Shown: positions 1-6,833 of the stretch, piece after piece
Layout: every line of letters starts with the position of its first letter
Position numbering within the stretch: the first letter of the stretch is position 1
Source of the DNA: JALGVA01 sp964617715
GTDB taxonomy: Bacteria > Armatimonadota > Zipacnadia > Zipacnadales > UBA5352
Assembly: GCA_964617715.1 (NCBI GenBank)
Contig: CAZTZN010000108.1
Location: 1-15,811 of the forward strand
Length of the DNA: 15,811 bases
Direction of reading: 5' to 3'
Program-made: the position numbers and the translations under genes
Notes under the pieces: model-generated
The model's input: the letters and a program-made list of their open reading frames with translations, nothing else
The model's database searches: none
What the model was told of the DNA's origin: nothing

Positions 1-290
1 GTCTCGTCGATGAAGTAGACCCCGCCGCGGATCTGTACGGTCACCGGACCGTCGAGTTCGCCCGCGGCGCGCAGCTCGCGGATGGCGTCACGCGCGCGGG
101 TGATGGTCGCGAAGGGGCCGTCATCACCCCCCGCGGCAGGTTCGGGCAGCCGGCCCGACCAGGTGTCATTGCCATCGGTGGCGACGTAGAGGACGAGGGC
201 ATCATCGGAGAGGGCCTGCGCGGCGGCGACACTCGCCACTGTCAGCAACAGTGCGCCGGCCGCAATCGGCCTGAGGCAGATACCGAGCAC
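1..290 (-). CDS. Secreted right-handed parallel beta-helix protein, N-terminal part (cut by window edge)
   Basis: Only the first ~96 residues are in the window; the gene runs off the left edge. The GTG at 290-288 is chosen because GAGGTGA (about 303-297) sits a few bases upstream and the frame has no earlier start. Residues 1-24 form a signal peptide (LLLTVASVAAAQA), so the protein is exported. The mature start contains YVATDGNDTWSG, then GPFATITRARDAI and a segment ending IRGGVYFIDE. This is the usual N-terminus of large secreted beta-helix proteins of the pectate-lyase or DUF1565 type, which often act on or bind polysaccharide. The domain that would show a substrate lies outside the window, so activity cannot be assigned. 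It is separated from the next minus-strand gene by a GC-rich hairpin. Confidence 0.8.
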   Translation of the reverse strand, partial: MLGICLRPIAAGALLLTVASVAAAQALSDDALVLYVATDGNDTWSGRLPEPAAGGDDGPFATITRARDAIRELRAAGELDGPVTVQIRGGVYFIDE

Positions 291-392
291 GGGATCATCA
301 CCTCGTACGACGGGACATGGCAGAGCCTTGCGACGAACTCGGGGGGAAGTTTCGTGAACGTGGCTGCGCGCACCTGCGCACCGGCACAGCGG

Positions 393-419
393 AGGGCCCG
401 CCCATGGCGGGCGGGCCCT
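393..419 (-). terminator. GC-rich inverted repeat, possible terminator
   Basis: AGGGCCCGCCC (393-403) and GGGCGGGCCCT (409-419) are perfect 11-bp reverse complements around a 5-base loop. The hairpin lies between the stop of the 150-residue gene (487) and the start of the beta-helix gene (290), where a terminator is expected. No T-run follows on either strand, so it may be a Rho-independent signal of the tail-less GC-rich kind or only an mRNA 3'-end stabiliser. Nothing else is visible in 291-486. Confidence 0.5.
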
Positions 420-486
420 GTGGTGGCTGCCGCTGTTGTCGGATCAATCTACTTCCCGGCACCTGCTACCATGCGATCGGCCAGGG

Positions 487-939
487 CTAGTAGCACCAGC
501 CGCTGCGTGATCGCCCGTAGTCGTAGCCGTCATCCCAACCGTCGTCGTAGCCACGGTCGTAGCCACGGTCGTAGCCGCGGTGCCAGCCGGTGCCATAGCC
601 GTCGTTCCAGCCGTTGCTGTAGCCGCGCTGGTACTCTCGCCGGGGGTGTCGGCGCGGGGGCTGGCGGCGCGGGGGAGCGGACTGTCCGTAGGCGCTGCCC
701 GCGCCACTCCAGCGTCCGTTGTTTCCGTTGTAGAAGCCGCGGTCGCTGTAGCGGTGTCCCCGGTCGTACCCACGGTCATTGTCGCCGAGCAGCCCGTAGA
801 CGAGCGCTCCTACCGCGATCCCCGCGATGATCCGGCCGGTGTCGTCCGCCTTCGCGGGCTTGGGTGTCATGGTCACGCCGGCCGTCACCATCGTCAGCGC
901 CACCACGAACGCGAGCACTCCGGTCATTGCTCTGGTCAT
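487..939 (-). CDS. Small secreted Gly/Tyr/Asp-repeat protein, 150 aa
   Basis: Function not recognised. The ATG at 939 follows AAGGAGAGGG at a good distance. Residues 1-31 are a signal peptide with a probable cut after AKA. Residues 36-52 are a glycine-spaced hydrophobic stretch (IIAGIAVGALVYGLLG) that could be a glycine-zipper-like membrane segment. The rest is low complexity: a proline/arginine patch (89-102) and a C-terminal run of tetrads of the type RGYD and DDGW/DDGY (120-142). The repeats are encoded by 12-bp tandem DNA units. The composition suggests an exposed envelope or surface protein, possibly metal- or polymer-binding, but that is inference. A TACTA-N7-TAGTA dyad lies 47-63 bp upstream of the start, so it is probably repressor-controlled together with the zinc-ribbon gene at 1176-1616. 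Confidence 0.75.
   Translation of the reverse strand: MTRAMTGVLAFVVALTMVTAGVTMTPKPAKADDTGRIIAGIAVGALVYGLLGDNDRGYDRGHRYSDRGFYNGNNGRWSGAGSAYGQSAPPRRQPPRRHPRREYQRGYSNGWNDGYGTGWHRGYDRGYDRGYDDGWDDGYDYGRSRSGWCY
545..580 (-). repeat. 12-bp tandem repeat, three copies, inside the 150-aa gene
   Basis: TCGTAGCCACGG occurs at 545-556 and 557-568, and with one change (TCGTAGCCGCGG) at 569-580. Each unit encodes the tetrad RGYD on the minus strand. Near-identity at DNA level indicates recent unit duplication by slippage. Confidence 0.85.
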
Positions 940-985
940 CGTCGCCCTCTCCTTTCAGGGGCTGCCCTGGGTTCGCGCCCCTCAC

Positions 986-1002
986 TACTACTGGACGTAG
1001 TA
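986..1002. promoter_or_regulatory. TACTA-N7-TAGTA operator-like dyad upstream of the 150-aa gene
   Basis: TACTA (986-990), seven bases, TAGTA (998-1002); the symmetry extends to CTACTAC/GTAGTAG (985-991 and 997-1003). The same 17-bp architecture occurs twice at the promoter of the next minus-strand gene. On the minus strand a -10-like TCTACT (1004-999) overlaps the dyad, but no good -35 is at the right distance from it. A TTGACA lies further up, at 1039-1034, without a good -10 at 17 bp. Repressor binding here would block transcription of the 150-aa gene. Confidence 0.6.
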
Positions 1003-1175
1003 GATGCTTCCGATGTTCATTCGCTCACGCGTCTGTCAAGGTTACACAGGTCCGGTCCGGCCGGGGTGGACCGCCCGGCCTGCCGGTGCCGCCGTGGGCG
1101 GCCGGCCGATGAGGACGGGCACGACGGTACACCACGCACGTCCACTGCGTCCCGGCCTCCGAGGCACATCACGGG

Positions 1176-1616
1176 TCAGTGCGCTCCCGTCTCATAGCGC
1201 GGGCTCAGGTAGGGCCAGCCCATCCCGTGTTTGACTGTGGTCACTGAGCGCATGGGCCTGTCATACCAGTACTGCCCCGGGATGGGCCGGGGCGAGTAGA
1301 CCGCCCCGCGCTGCGCTTCGAGCACCTCGCGCCGGCTCGGCTGGGCCCCGCAGACCGGGCACGGCCGGCCCAGGTCGCGCCAGTGACCGCAGACGGCGCA
1401 GCGCACCGGGTGATCGTAGCACCGGGCGTGCGAGGGATACGGCGTCGGGTCGGGGTGGTAGTAGTAGCCGGGCGGACCGGGGGTGCGGTAGTCCTTGACG
1501 GTGACCTCACCCTCGAACGGGCCGATGAAGTACATGCTCGCGGTACCCTGGGCAAAGGCTCCGGACGCCCCGAGTGCGATGAACAGGCTGAGCGCGAGAA
1601 AGACGACGCGTTGCAT
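1176..1616 (-). CDS. Small secreted zinc-ribbon protein, 146 aa
   Basis: Not recognised as a named family. Residues 1-22 are a strong signal peptide (MQRVVFLALSLF... with a likely cut after AFA). A Tyr/Pro-rich stretch follows (42-62), then a four-cysteine zinc-ribbon-like knuckle, CAVCG (73-77) and CPVCG (86-90), i.e. CxxC-x9-CxxC. An exported zinc ribbon is unusual. The start at 1616 is preferred because a signal peptide begins there and GGAG lies 9 nt upstream; an in-frame ATG at 1631 would add five residues (MELRI). The reading frame stays open far upstream of 1631, but that part lies opposite the oxidoreductase and membrane genes and is not coding. A consensus promoter with two overlapping dyads precedes the gene. 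Confidence 0.7.
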   Translation of the reverse strand: MQRVVFLALSLFIALGASGAFAQGTASMYFIGPFEGEVTVKDYRTPGPPGYYYHPDPTPYPSHARCYDHPVRCAVCGHWRDLGRPCPVCGAQPSRREVLEAQRGAVYSPRPIPGQYWYDRPMRSVTTVKHGMGWPYLSPRYETGAH

Positions 1617-1640
1617 GATCCTCAGCTCCATCCGCCTCTC

Positions 1641-1657
1641 TACTATTGTCGGTAGTA
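1641..1657. promoter_or_regulatory. Operator-like dyad over the -10 element
   Basis: TACTA (1641-1645), seven bases, TAGTA (1653-1657). Read on the minus strand, its first arm shares bases with the -10 hexamer TATACT and the rest covers the expected transcription start, a classic repressor position. Confidence 0.65.
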
Positions 1658-1682
1658 TAACCGAAGGGCTTACTAGTGTCAA
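1654..1682 (-). promoter_or_regulatory. Sigma70-type promoter of the zinc-ribbon gene
   Basis: On the minus strand the -35 is a perfect TTGACA (1682-1677) and the -10 is TATACT (1659-1654) with a 17-bp spacer. Transcription would start near 1647, giving a 5' leader of about 30 nt before the ATG at 1616. It is by far the best housekeeping-type promoter visible in the window. Confidence 0.75.
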
Positions 1683-1687
1683 TAGTA
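1671..1687. promoter_or_regulatory. Operator-like dyad over the -35 element
   Basis: TACTA (1671-1675), seven bases, TAGTA (1683-1687). The TTGACA -35 on the minus strand lies within the spacer and first bases of the arm. Its centre is 30 bp from that of the dyad at 1641-1657, about three helical turns, so two dimers would sit on the same DNA face. Confidence 0.65.
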
Positions 1688-1764
1688 GGCGGCAATTGCG
1701 TCTCAACGGTACTTCGCCGGGACGCGCCGCGGGGTTACAGTCCGGTGCGCGATGGTCCGACAGT

Positions 1765-1832
1765 GCCGAGGGGAGATGGCGGTCGGAGCCGGCGGCATGT
1801 GGCCGGACGCGGGCGCGCCACCTCTCCCCGGC
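1765..1832 (+). other. Long imperfect inverted repeat upstream of the Gfo/Idh/MocA gene
   Basis: GGGGAGA-TGGCG (1770-1781) pairs with CGCCA-cc-TCTCCCC (1816-1829), extended by GCC/GGC (1765-1767 and 1830-1832). An inner CCGGC/GCCGG stem lies at 1789-1793 and 1802-1806. It lies in the 1688-1928 gap between divergent genes. It could be a leader-RNA structure or a bidirectional terminator; no T-run is present. No convincing plus-strand promoter was found in this gap. Confidence 0.35.
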
Positions 1833-1928
1833 CTGGGCGCAGCGCGAAGGAAGCAGTAGAGCCGCGCCGAATACTACCGCCGAGACGAGCGCCACCGTGG
1901 TTGCGGGAAGCGGAGAGTCGAGCACGTC

Positions 1929-2870
1929 ATGGCAGCGAGCGATGTGAGGGTCGGATTCATCGGGTGCGGGCAACACGCCGGTGAGGTGCTGTTGCCGGCG
2001 GTCCAGCAGGCGGGGCTGGACCTGGCGGCGATCTGCGACCTCGACAAGCGCCGCGCCCAGCGCGCCACCCGGCGCTTCGGAGCCTTCCGCGCCTACCAGG
2101 ACCTGCAGGCCATGATTGATGAGATGGACCTGGACGCCGTGCTGGTGTGCGGACCGCCCGAGCTGCATGCCGAGGCGGCGATGGCGGCGCTGCGGGACCA
2201 CTGCCACGTGTGGACCGAGGCCCCACCCGCGCCGAGCGCCGCCGAGGCCGAGCGCATCGCCGAGCTGGCCCGGGAGCGCGGGTTGGTGGCGCAGGCCGGA
2301 CTGATGATGCGCTTCGCGCCCGCCTATCAGCGCCTGCGGGCGACGATTGCCGACGAGGCCTTCGGGTCGCCGGTGGCCTTCGAGGCGATCTACTGGCCGC
2401 CGGCGCCGCCCGGCCACGACGATCCGCTGCTGTTCGACGCGCTGCACGTGCTCGATCTGGTGCGCTGGCTGCTGGGCGAGGTGGCGGACTGCGACATCAC
2501 GCGCGAGGATGATCGCGCGGCGATCTCGCTGCGGATGCTTGACGGCGCCACCGGGGTGGTAAGCTTCCTTCGAGGTGGCCCGTGGCCGCGTGAGATGGTG
2601 ACCGTCGGGAGCGACGACGCCGTGGCGACGGTGGTGGATCGCGCATCGCTGACCGTGCGGCGACGCGGCCGTGACGAGATGACGGTGTGGCGCGCCGATG
2701 CGCTCGTCGCCGGGGGGCAGAGTGACACCGCCCGACTGCGGGGCTACCTGCCCGAGTTGACTCAGTTCGCAGCGAGTGTGGCCGATGCCGCCCCACCGGA
2801 GGCGACCATCGGCGCCGCCGCCGCCACCATGCGGCTGGTCGAACGGCTTCACCGCGACGGGGAGGTGTAG
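1929..2870 (+). CDS. Gfo/Idh/MocA-family protein lacking the EKP lysine, 313 aa
   Basis: The N-terminal Rossmann fold shows the dinucleotide motif VGFIGCGQHAG (8-18). The acidic end of beta-2 (ICDLDKRRA, 35-43) and the VLVCGPPELHAE segment (71-82) are typical of NAD(P)-dependent sugar, inositol or biliverdin reductase relatives. The C-terminal half has the expected HVLDLVRWLLGE (173-184). Two key positions are abnormal: the EKP motif reads TEAPPA (96-101), so the catalytic lysine is alanine, and the usual D-x-G-x-H is replaced by FDALH (169-173). It may be a non-catalytic or altered-specificity member. The ATG at 1929 has only a weak upstream GGAGAG. It begins the plus-strand run, 3 nt before the next gene; its role there is unknown. 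Confidence 0.85.
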   Translation: MAASDVRVGFIGCGQHAGEVLLPAVQQAGLDLAAICDLDKRRAQRATRRFGAFRAYQDLQAMIDEMDLDAVLVCGPPELHAEAAMAALRDHCHVWTEAPPAPSAAEAERIAELARERGLVAQAGLMMRFAPAYQRLRATIADEAFGSPVAFEAIYWPPAPPGHDDPLLFDALHVLDLVRWLLGEVADCDITREDDRAAISLRMLDGATGVVSFLRGGPWPREMVTVGSDDAVATVVDRASLTVRRRGRDEMTVWRADALVAGGQSDTARLRGYLPELTQFAASVADAAPPEATIGAAAATMRLVERLHRDGEV

Positions 2871-2873
2871 GAC

Positions 2874-3326
2874 GTGGCGCATGATGATGCCGGCGCCGCC
2901 GGCGGAGGTGCGCAGGAGCAAACGCTGAGCTGGCGTGTGCGCAGGGCCAGCCACAACGTCTTCCTGGCGCTGCTGGTGTTCATCTTCCAGATTGTGCTCT
3001 CCATCGCGGTCTACATCTACCACGGCCCTCCCTACGGGGTGCTGGTGTTTCTCTTCCTGTTCGTGGCTCTGCTCCCGTTCTACGGCACCTACCGGTATGT
3101 GCTCGCCGAGGACGGCCTGGAGGTATTCGGGCCGCTCTACTACGCGAAGTACGAGTGGAAGCAGTTCGACCACTGGCTGCTGTATGAGGAGGACGTGCGG
3201 CTGCACCTCAAGGACCAGCCACGCACGCATGTGGTGGTGCTGTTCGCGCCCGGGCGCGTTACCCCGGTGCTGACCTACGTCCAGCGGCACCTGCCCGGCG
3301 TGAGCCCCGATGAACGACGCCTGTGA
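2874..3326 (+). CDS. Two-helix membrane protein with PH-like domain, 150 aa
   Basis: The GTG at 2874 is preceded by GGGGAGG 8 nt upstream, which overlaps the end of the previous gene. After a ~20-residue polar N-terminus come two transmembrane helices (about 29-49 and 54-71). A soluble tail follows (72-150) starting YRYVLAEDGLEVFGPL. The order of two helices then a beta-rich tail with an 'edGLev' turn is typical of bacterial PH-like (bPH) membrane proteins. The tail would face the cytoplasm under the usual topology. The partner or ligand is unknown. It is 3 nt after the oxidoreductase and overlaps the next gene by 17 nt, so the three are probably co-translated. Confidence 0.75.
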   Translation: MAHDDAGAAGGGAQEQTLSWRVRRASHNVFLALLVFIFQIVLSIAVYIYHGPPYGVLVFLFLFVALLPFYGTYRYVLAEDGLEVFGPLYYAKYEWKQFDHWLLYEEDVRLHLKDQPRTHVVVLFAPGRVTPVLTYVQRHLPGVSPDERRL

Positions 3327-3618
3327 CCCCCCGGACCTCGAACTGCAGCGCCAACGCGAGGTGCTCGACCGCTTCGCCCGTGCGGTGGTGGAGCGGCAGA
3401 TGGCCACGCCCGCCATCTTCCTTTTCGAGTCGGTCCAGCCGCTGTCGTTCGTGGCGGGCCAGGCGCTGGCGTTCCTGCACCCCATCGTCAGCGTGATACT
3501 CGACGCGCCGGACTACGACGTGTTCCGTGAGGCGATCGAAGACCGCGACAACCTGCGCTGGCTGGTGGAGCGCCTGGAAGAACTGGAGGAGGAGCGGCTC
3601 GCGGAGCGCGAGGGGTAG
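3310..3618 (+). CDS. Conserved-looking hypothetical protein, 102 aa
   Basis: I do not recognise a family. The ATG at 3310 lies inside the end of the previous gene (17-nt overlap) with no strong ribosome binding site, suggesting translational coupling. Residues 12-30 are a charged helix. Residues 33-66 are a compact hydrophobic region (PAIFLFESVQPLSFVAGQAL...) too polar for a clear transmembrane helix. Residues 68-100 form an acidic coiled-coil-like tail (ERLEELEEERLAERE). Codon usage matches its neighbours. It could be a membrane-associated adaptor for the PH-like protein, but that rests only on position. Confidence 0.65.
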   Translation: MNDACDPPDLELQRQREVLDRFARAVVERQMATPAIFLFESVQPLSFVAGQALAFLHPIVSVILDAPDYDVFREAIEDRDNLRWLVERLEELEEERLAEREG

Positions 3619-3876
3619 GGGCGCGTGCCCGTTCCACTGCGGCGACAACGGTGAGTTCGGCGGGTGAGGACGCCCGTCGCACGGGAAGGCCCGACCGTGC
3701 GGAGGGCGGTGTAACGGCAACGCCCGTGTCGTTGCGTGGCCCGGGCACCGCTGCCCGTGCGCCGCGCCGCAACCCCGCGGCTCGACGGACGATACGCCCT
3801 GCGGAAGGAATCCGCCCCGCCGGCCGCGAATCTCCGCGGCACGCGCGCACACCACGAGGGAGGTGGGCAACCGCTC
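3619..3876 (+). other. 258-nt gap before mutL: possible structured leader
   Basis: No gene is supported here, although the mutL frame stays open. Short perfect hairpins occur at 3673-3685 (CCCGT/ACGGG), 3717-3735 (GCAACG/CGTTGC), 3801-3815 (GCGGA/TCCGC) and 3823-3840 (GCCGCG/CGCGGC). GGGAGGTG at 3858-3865 is the likely mutL ribosome binding site. The hairpins may form a leader or reflect high G+C. No known riboswitch is recognisable. Confidence 0.3.
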
Positions 3877-5706
3877 TTGGCAGACGACCGGCCCCTGCGC
3901 TCAATACTCGCCACCGACTGCGGCTCCACCACCACCAAGGCCATCCTCATCGAGCTGGTCGATGGGGAGTACCGGCTGCGCGTGCGTGGGGAGGCCCCGA
4001 CCACGGTCGAAGCCCCCTACGAAGACGTGACCGCCGGCGTGCTCAACGCCGTGCGCGAAGTCGAGGAACTCTCCGGGCGCACACTCATCCGTGACGGTGA
4101 GATCATCCGCCCACAGCGGGGCGCCGAGGGCGTGGACGCCTACGTCTCCACCAGCTCGGCCGGCGGCGGGCTGCAGGTGATGGTGGTAGGGCTGGTGCGC
4201 TCGATGACCGCCGAGAGCGCGCAACGGGCCGCGCTGGGCGCGGGCGCCATCGTGATGGACGTGCTGGCCCTCGATGACGGCCGGCGCGACTACGAACGCA
4301 TCGAACGCATGCGCGAGCTGCGCCCCGACATGATCCTGATCTCCGGGGGTGTCGATGGCGGGGAGACCCGCAAGGTGGTGGAGATGGCGGAGCTGGTGGC
4401 CGCCGCCAACCCCCGGGCGCGGCTGGGCGCAAGCTACGAGCTGCCGGTCATCTTCGCCGGCAATGTGGAGGCGCGCGAGTTGGTGGGCCGCGCTCTGCAG
4501 CGCAGCACGGCCCTGACCATCGTGGACAATCTGCGCCCCACCATGGAGCAGGAGCGCCTGGAGCCCGCGCGCGCCGAGATCCAGGAGCTGTTCCTCCAGC
4601 ACGTCATGGCCCAGGCGCCCGGCTACCCCACCCTCATGAGGTGGACTGACGCCGACATCATGCCCACCCCGGCGGCGGTCGGCTCGCTCATCGAGGCCAT
4701 CGCGAAGCGCGAGGGCATCAACGTGGTCGGCGTGGACATCGGTGGCGCGACCACCGACGTGTTCAGCGTGTTCGACGGCATCTTCAATCGCACGGTCAGC
4801 GCGAACCTGGGCATGAGCTACTCGATCTCCAACGTGCTCGCCGAGGCGGGCCTGGACAACATCCTGCGCTGGCTGCCCACGCATCCCGACCCGCGCCGGC
4901 TGGGCAATGACATCCGCAACAAGATGATTCGCCCTACTACCATCCCGCAGACGCCGGGGGACCTGATCGTCGAGCACGCCGCCGCGCGCGAGGCACTGCG
5001 GCTCGCCTTCGAGCAGCACAAGCTGCTCGCCACCGAACTCAAGGGCGTCCAGCGCCAGCGTGACATCGCCGACGCCTTCGGGGCCGCGGGCGCACAGTCG
5101 CTGGTGGACCTGATGGCGCTGGACCTGATCATCGGCTCAGGCGGAGTGCTCTCCCACGCGCCGCGGCGCACGCAGGCGGCGCTGATGATAATCGACGCCT
5201 TCGAGCCCCAGGGCGTGACGCGTCTGGCGGTGGACAGCATCTTCATGATGCCGCAGCTCGGCGTGCTCGCCACCATCAGCGAGGAGGCGGCCACGCAGGT
5301 GTTCTACCGCGACTGCCTGATCCCGCTGGGGACGTGCGTCGCGCCCGCAGGCACCGCGCGGCCGGGGGCGCCGTGCGTGCGGGTGAGAGCGCAGATCGGC
5401 ACCGACACGGTCGAACTCGATGTGCGCAGCGGCGAGATGCGGCTGCTGCCACTGGATGAGGGCCAGGTCGCGCAGGTGGAGATTGAGCCCACGCGGCGCT
5501 TTGACGTGGGCGCGGGCCGCGGTCGGGGCGTCTCGGCGCAGGCCCACGGCGGCGTGGTCGGTCTGATCATCGACGCGCGTGGACGGCCGCTGGTGCTGCC
5601 CGCCGATGCCGGGGAGCGCGCGCAGGCCATCCGCCGCTGGTATCAGGCTCTGGGCGCCTATCCCGAGGGCGTGGCCGCGCCCGACGCGGAGGTGGCGGCA
5701 TCGTGA
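3877..5706 (+). CDS. mutL: MutL/GlmL-like ASKHA ATPase, 609 aa
   Basis: This is a member of the glutamate mutase L (MutL/GlmL) family of the actin/Hsp70/sugar-kinase fold. The phosphate-1 loop is TDCGSTTTK (13-21), the phosphate-2 loop is VDIGGATTDVFSV (from about 286) and the adenosine motif is IIGSGGVLSH (418-427). Residues from about 485 form an extra C-terminal domain ending in FDVGAGRGRG and GGVVGLIIDARGRPL, which the ~460-residue clostridial MutL lacks. The start is taken as the TTG at 3877, about 11 nt after GGGAGGTG; the upstream in-frame ATG at 3736 would add 47 low-complexity residues with no family match. Clostridial MutL accompanies the B12-dependent glutamate mutase subunits, but none is nearby. 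The stop overlaps the next start by 4 nt, so the KOW protein is its likely partner. Confidence 0.85.
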   Translation: MADDRPLRSILATDCGSTTTKAILIELVDGEYRLRVRGEAPTTVEAPYEDVTAGVLNAVREVEELSGRTLIRDGEIIRPQRGAEGVDAYVSTSSAGGGLQVMVVGLVRSMTAESAQRAALGAGAIVMDVLALDDGRRDYERIERMRELRPDMILISGGVDGGETRKVVEMAELVAAANPRARLGASYELPVIFAGNVEARELVGRALQRSTALTIVDNLRPTMEQERLEPARAEIQELFLQHVMAQAPGYPTLMRWTDADIMPTPAAVGSLIEAIAKREGINVVGVDIGGATTDVFSVFDGIFNRTVSANLGMSYSISNVLAEAGLDNILRWLPTHPDPRRLGNDIRNKMIRPTTIPQTPGDLIVEHAAAREALRLAFEQHKLLATELKGVQRQRDIADAFGAAGAQSLVDLMALDLIIGSGGVLSHAPRRTQAALMIIDAFEPQGVTRLAVDSIFMMPQLGVLATISEEAATQVFYRDCLIPLGTCVAPAGTARPGAPCVRVRAQIGTDTVELDVRSGEMRLLPLDEGQVAQVEIEPTRRFDVGAGRGRGVSAQAHGGVVGLIIDARGRPLVLPADAGERAQAIRRWYQALGAYPEGVAAPDAEVAAS

Positions 5707-6833
5707 GCGTCACCCACGGCTACACGCCCGGCCTGCGCGTCGCCGAGCGGGCGCTCATCCGTCGGGTGCGCCGGCTGCCCCTGCCCGGGCGCATCCATGT
5801 GCAGGTGGGCGATCAGGTGGTGGCCGAGCAGTTGGTCGCCTCCACCGAGTTGCCCGGCAACGTGGCCAACGTCAACGTCGCGCATGAGCTGTCGATCACT
5901 GCGGAGGATCTGCCCGGCGTGATGCTCTTCGGCGAGGGAGAGCGCGTCGAAGCGCGCCAGATCATCGCTGAGAGCAGAGCGTTCTGGGGCCTGTTCCACT
6001 CGATCGCCCGCGCCCCCATCAGCGGCACCATCGAGACCATCAGCGACGTGACCGGCCAGGTCCTGGTGCGCGGCGAGCCCATCAGCGTGGAGATTGACGC
6101 GTATCTTGATGGGACGGTCGTGGATGTGCAGGGAACCGAGACCGTGGTCATCGAGACGCGCGGCGCGCTGGCGCAGGGCATCCTCGGCGTTGGTGGCGAG
6201 GCCCACGGGATCATCAAGCCGCTGTGCAGCAGCCCCGACGAGCTGTGCCATGTCGATCTGATGGCGGACGAGTGCGCGGGCTGTATCCTGGTCGGCGGCG
6301 GGCGTGTGACCCTCGAGGCATTGCGCGCGGCCTCGGAGGCCGGGGCCGCTGCGGTGGTGACCGGCGCCATCGATGACGTGGACCTGGACGAGTTCCTGGG
6401 CCATCGCCTGGGCGTGGCCATCACGGGGCAGGAGGACGTGGGCGCCACCCTCGTGCTTACCGAGGGCTTCGGCGATACGCCCATGCGCCGGCGCACCTTC
6501 GAGCTGCTGGCGGCCCGCGCGGGCCGACGGGCGTCGGTCAACGGCGCCACGCAGATCCGCGCCGGAGTCATCCGCCCGGAGGTGATCGTGCCCGAGCCGG
6601 GCGCGAGTTGGGACGCCGAGGCCGAGGCCGAGGGGGTCGGGTTGAGCATCGGCAGCGATGTGCGCCTCATCCGTCAGCCGTACTTCGGTCGCCTCGCCGA
6701 GGTGGTGGAGCTGCCCGAGCGGCTCGAGACCATCCCGACCGAGGCGCAGGTGCGTGTCGCGCGCGTGCGCCTCGAGGACACCGGCGAGGTCGTGACCGTG
6801 CCGCGGGCGAACCTGGAGATCATCGAGCAATGA
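5703..6833 (+). CDS. Barrel-sandwich / KOW-motif protein, 376 aa
   Basis: The GTG at 5703 overlaps the mutL stop (GTGA). Residues 22-50 and 100-142 look like the two halves of a barrel-sandwich hybrid (HlyD, RnfC or biotinyl-like) fold: PGRIHVQVGDQVVAEQLVA and RAPISGTIETISDVTGQVLV. No biotinyl or lipoyl lysine motif is visible. Residues 186-296 form an alpha/beta domain with GCILVGGGRVTLEAL, VVTGAIDD, GVAITGQED, LTEGFGD and a striking NGATQIRAGVIRPEVIVP. Residues 314-376 are a KOW/SH3-like barrel (GSDVRLIRQPYFGRLAEVVE... VPRANLEII) of the kind seen in NusG and ribosomal proteins. It is soluble with no signal peptide. Function is not assigned; overlap with mutL and the next gene argues for one complex. 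Confidence 0.8.
   Translation: MSVTHGYTPGLRVAERALIRRVRRLPLPGRIHVQVGDQVVAEQLVASTELPGNVANVNVAHELSITAEDLPGVMLFGEGERVEARQIIAESRAFWGLFHSIARAPISGTIETISDVTGQVLVRGEPISVEIDAYLDGTVVDVQGTETVVIETRGALAQGILGVGGEAHGIIKPLCSSPDELCHVDLMADECAGCILVGGGRVTLEALRAASEAGAAAVVTGAIDDVDLDEFLGHRLGVAITGQEDVGATLVLTEGFGDTPMRRRTFELLAARAGRRASVNGATQIRAGVIRPEVIVPEPGASWDAEAEAEGVGLSIGSDVRLIRQPYFGRLAEVVELPERLETIPTEAQVRVARVRLEDTGEVVTVPRANLEIIEQ

Noticed and set aside
1870..1880. Fourth operator upstream of the Gfo/Idh/MocA gene
   Set aside because: Only one arm (TACTA at 1872-1876) is present; the base positions for TAGTA do not match.
1632..3485. Long minus-strand open frame running upstream of the zinc-ribbon gene
   Set aside because: It lies opposite the Gfo/Idh/MocA, PH-like and 102-aa genes, has a composition typical of antisense high-GC frames, and a consensus promoter and signal peptide start downstream of it.
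3619..3876. Cobalamin riboswitch upstream of mutL
   Set aside because: CCACTG and CGGGAAGGC appear in the right order, and a B12 link would suit a mutase partner. However, the B12-box end motif and the CCCCGCAACTG core are absent, and the spacing is not convincing.
3736..3876. N-terminal extension of MutL from ATG 3736
   Set aside because: The 47 residues are Arg/Pro/Ala-rich with no family similarity; a strong ribosome binding site and TTG at 3877 place the start just before the phosphate-1 loop.
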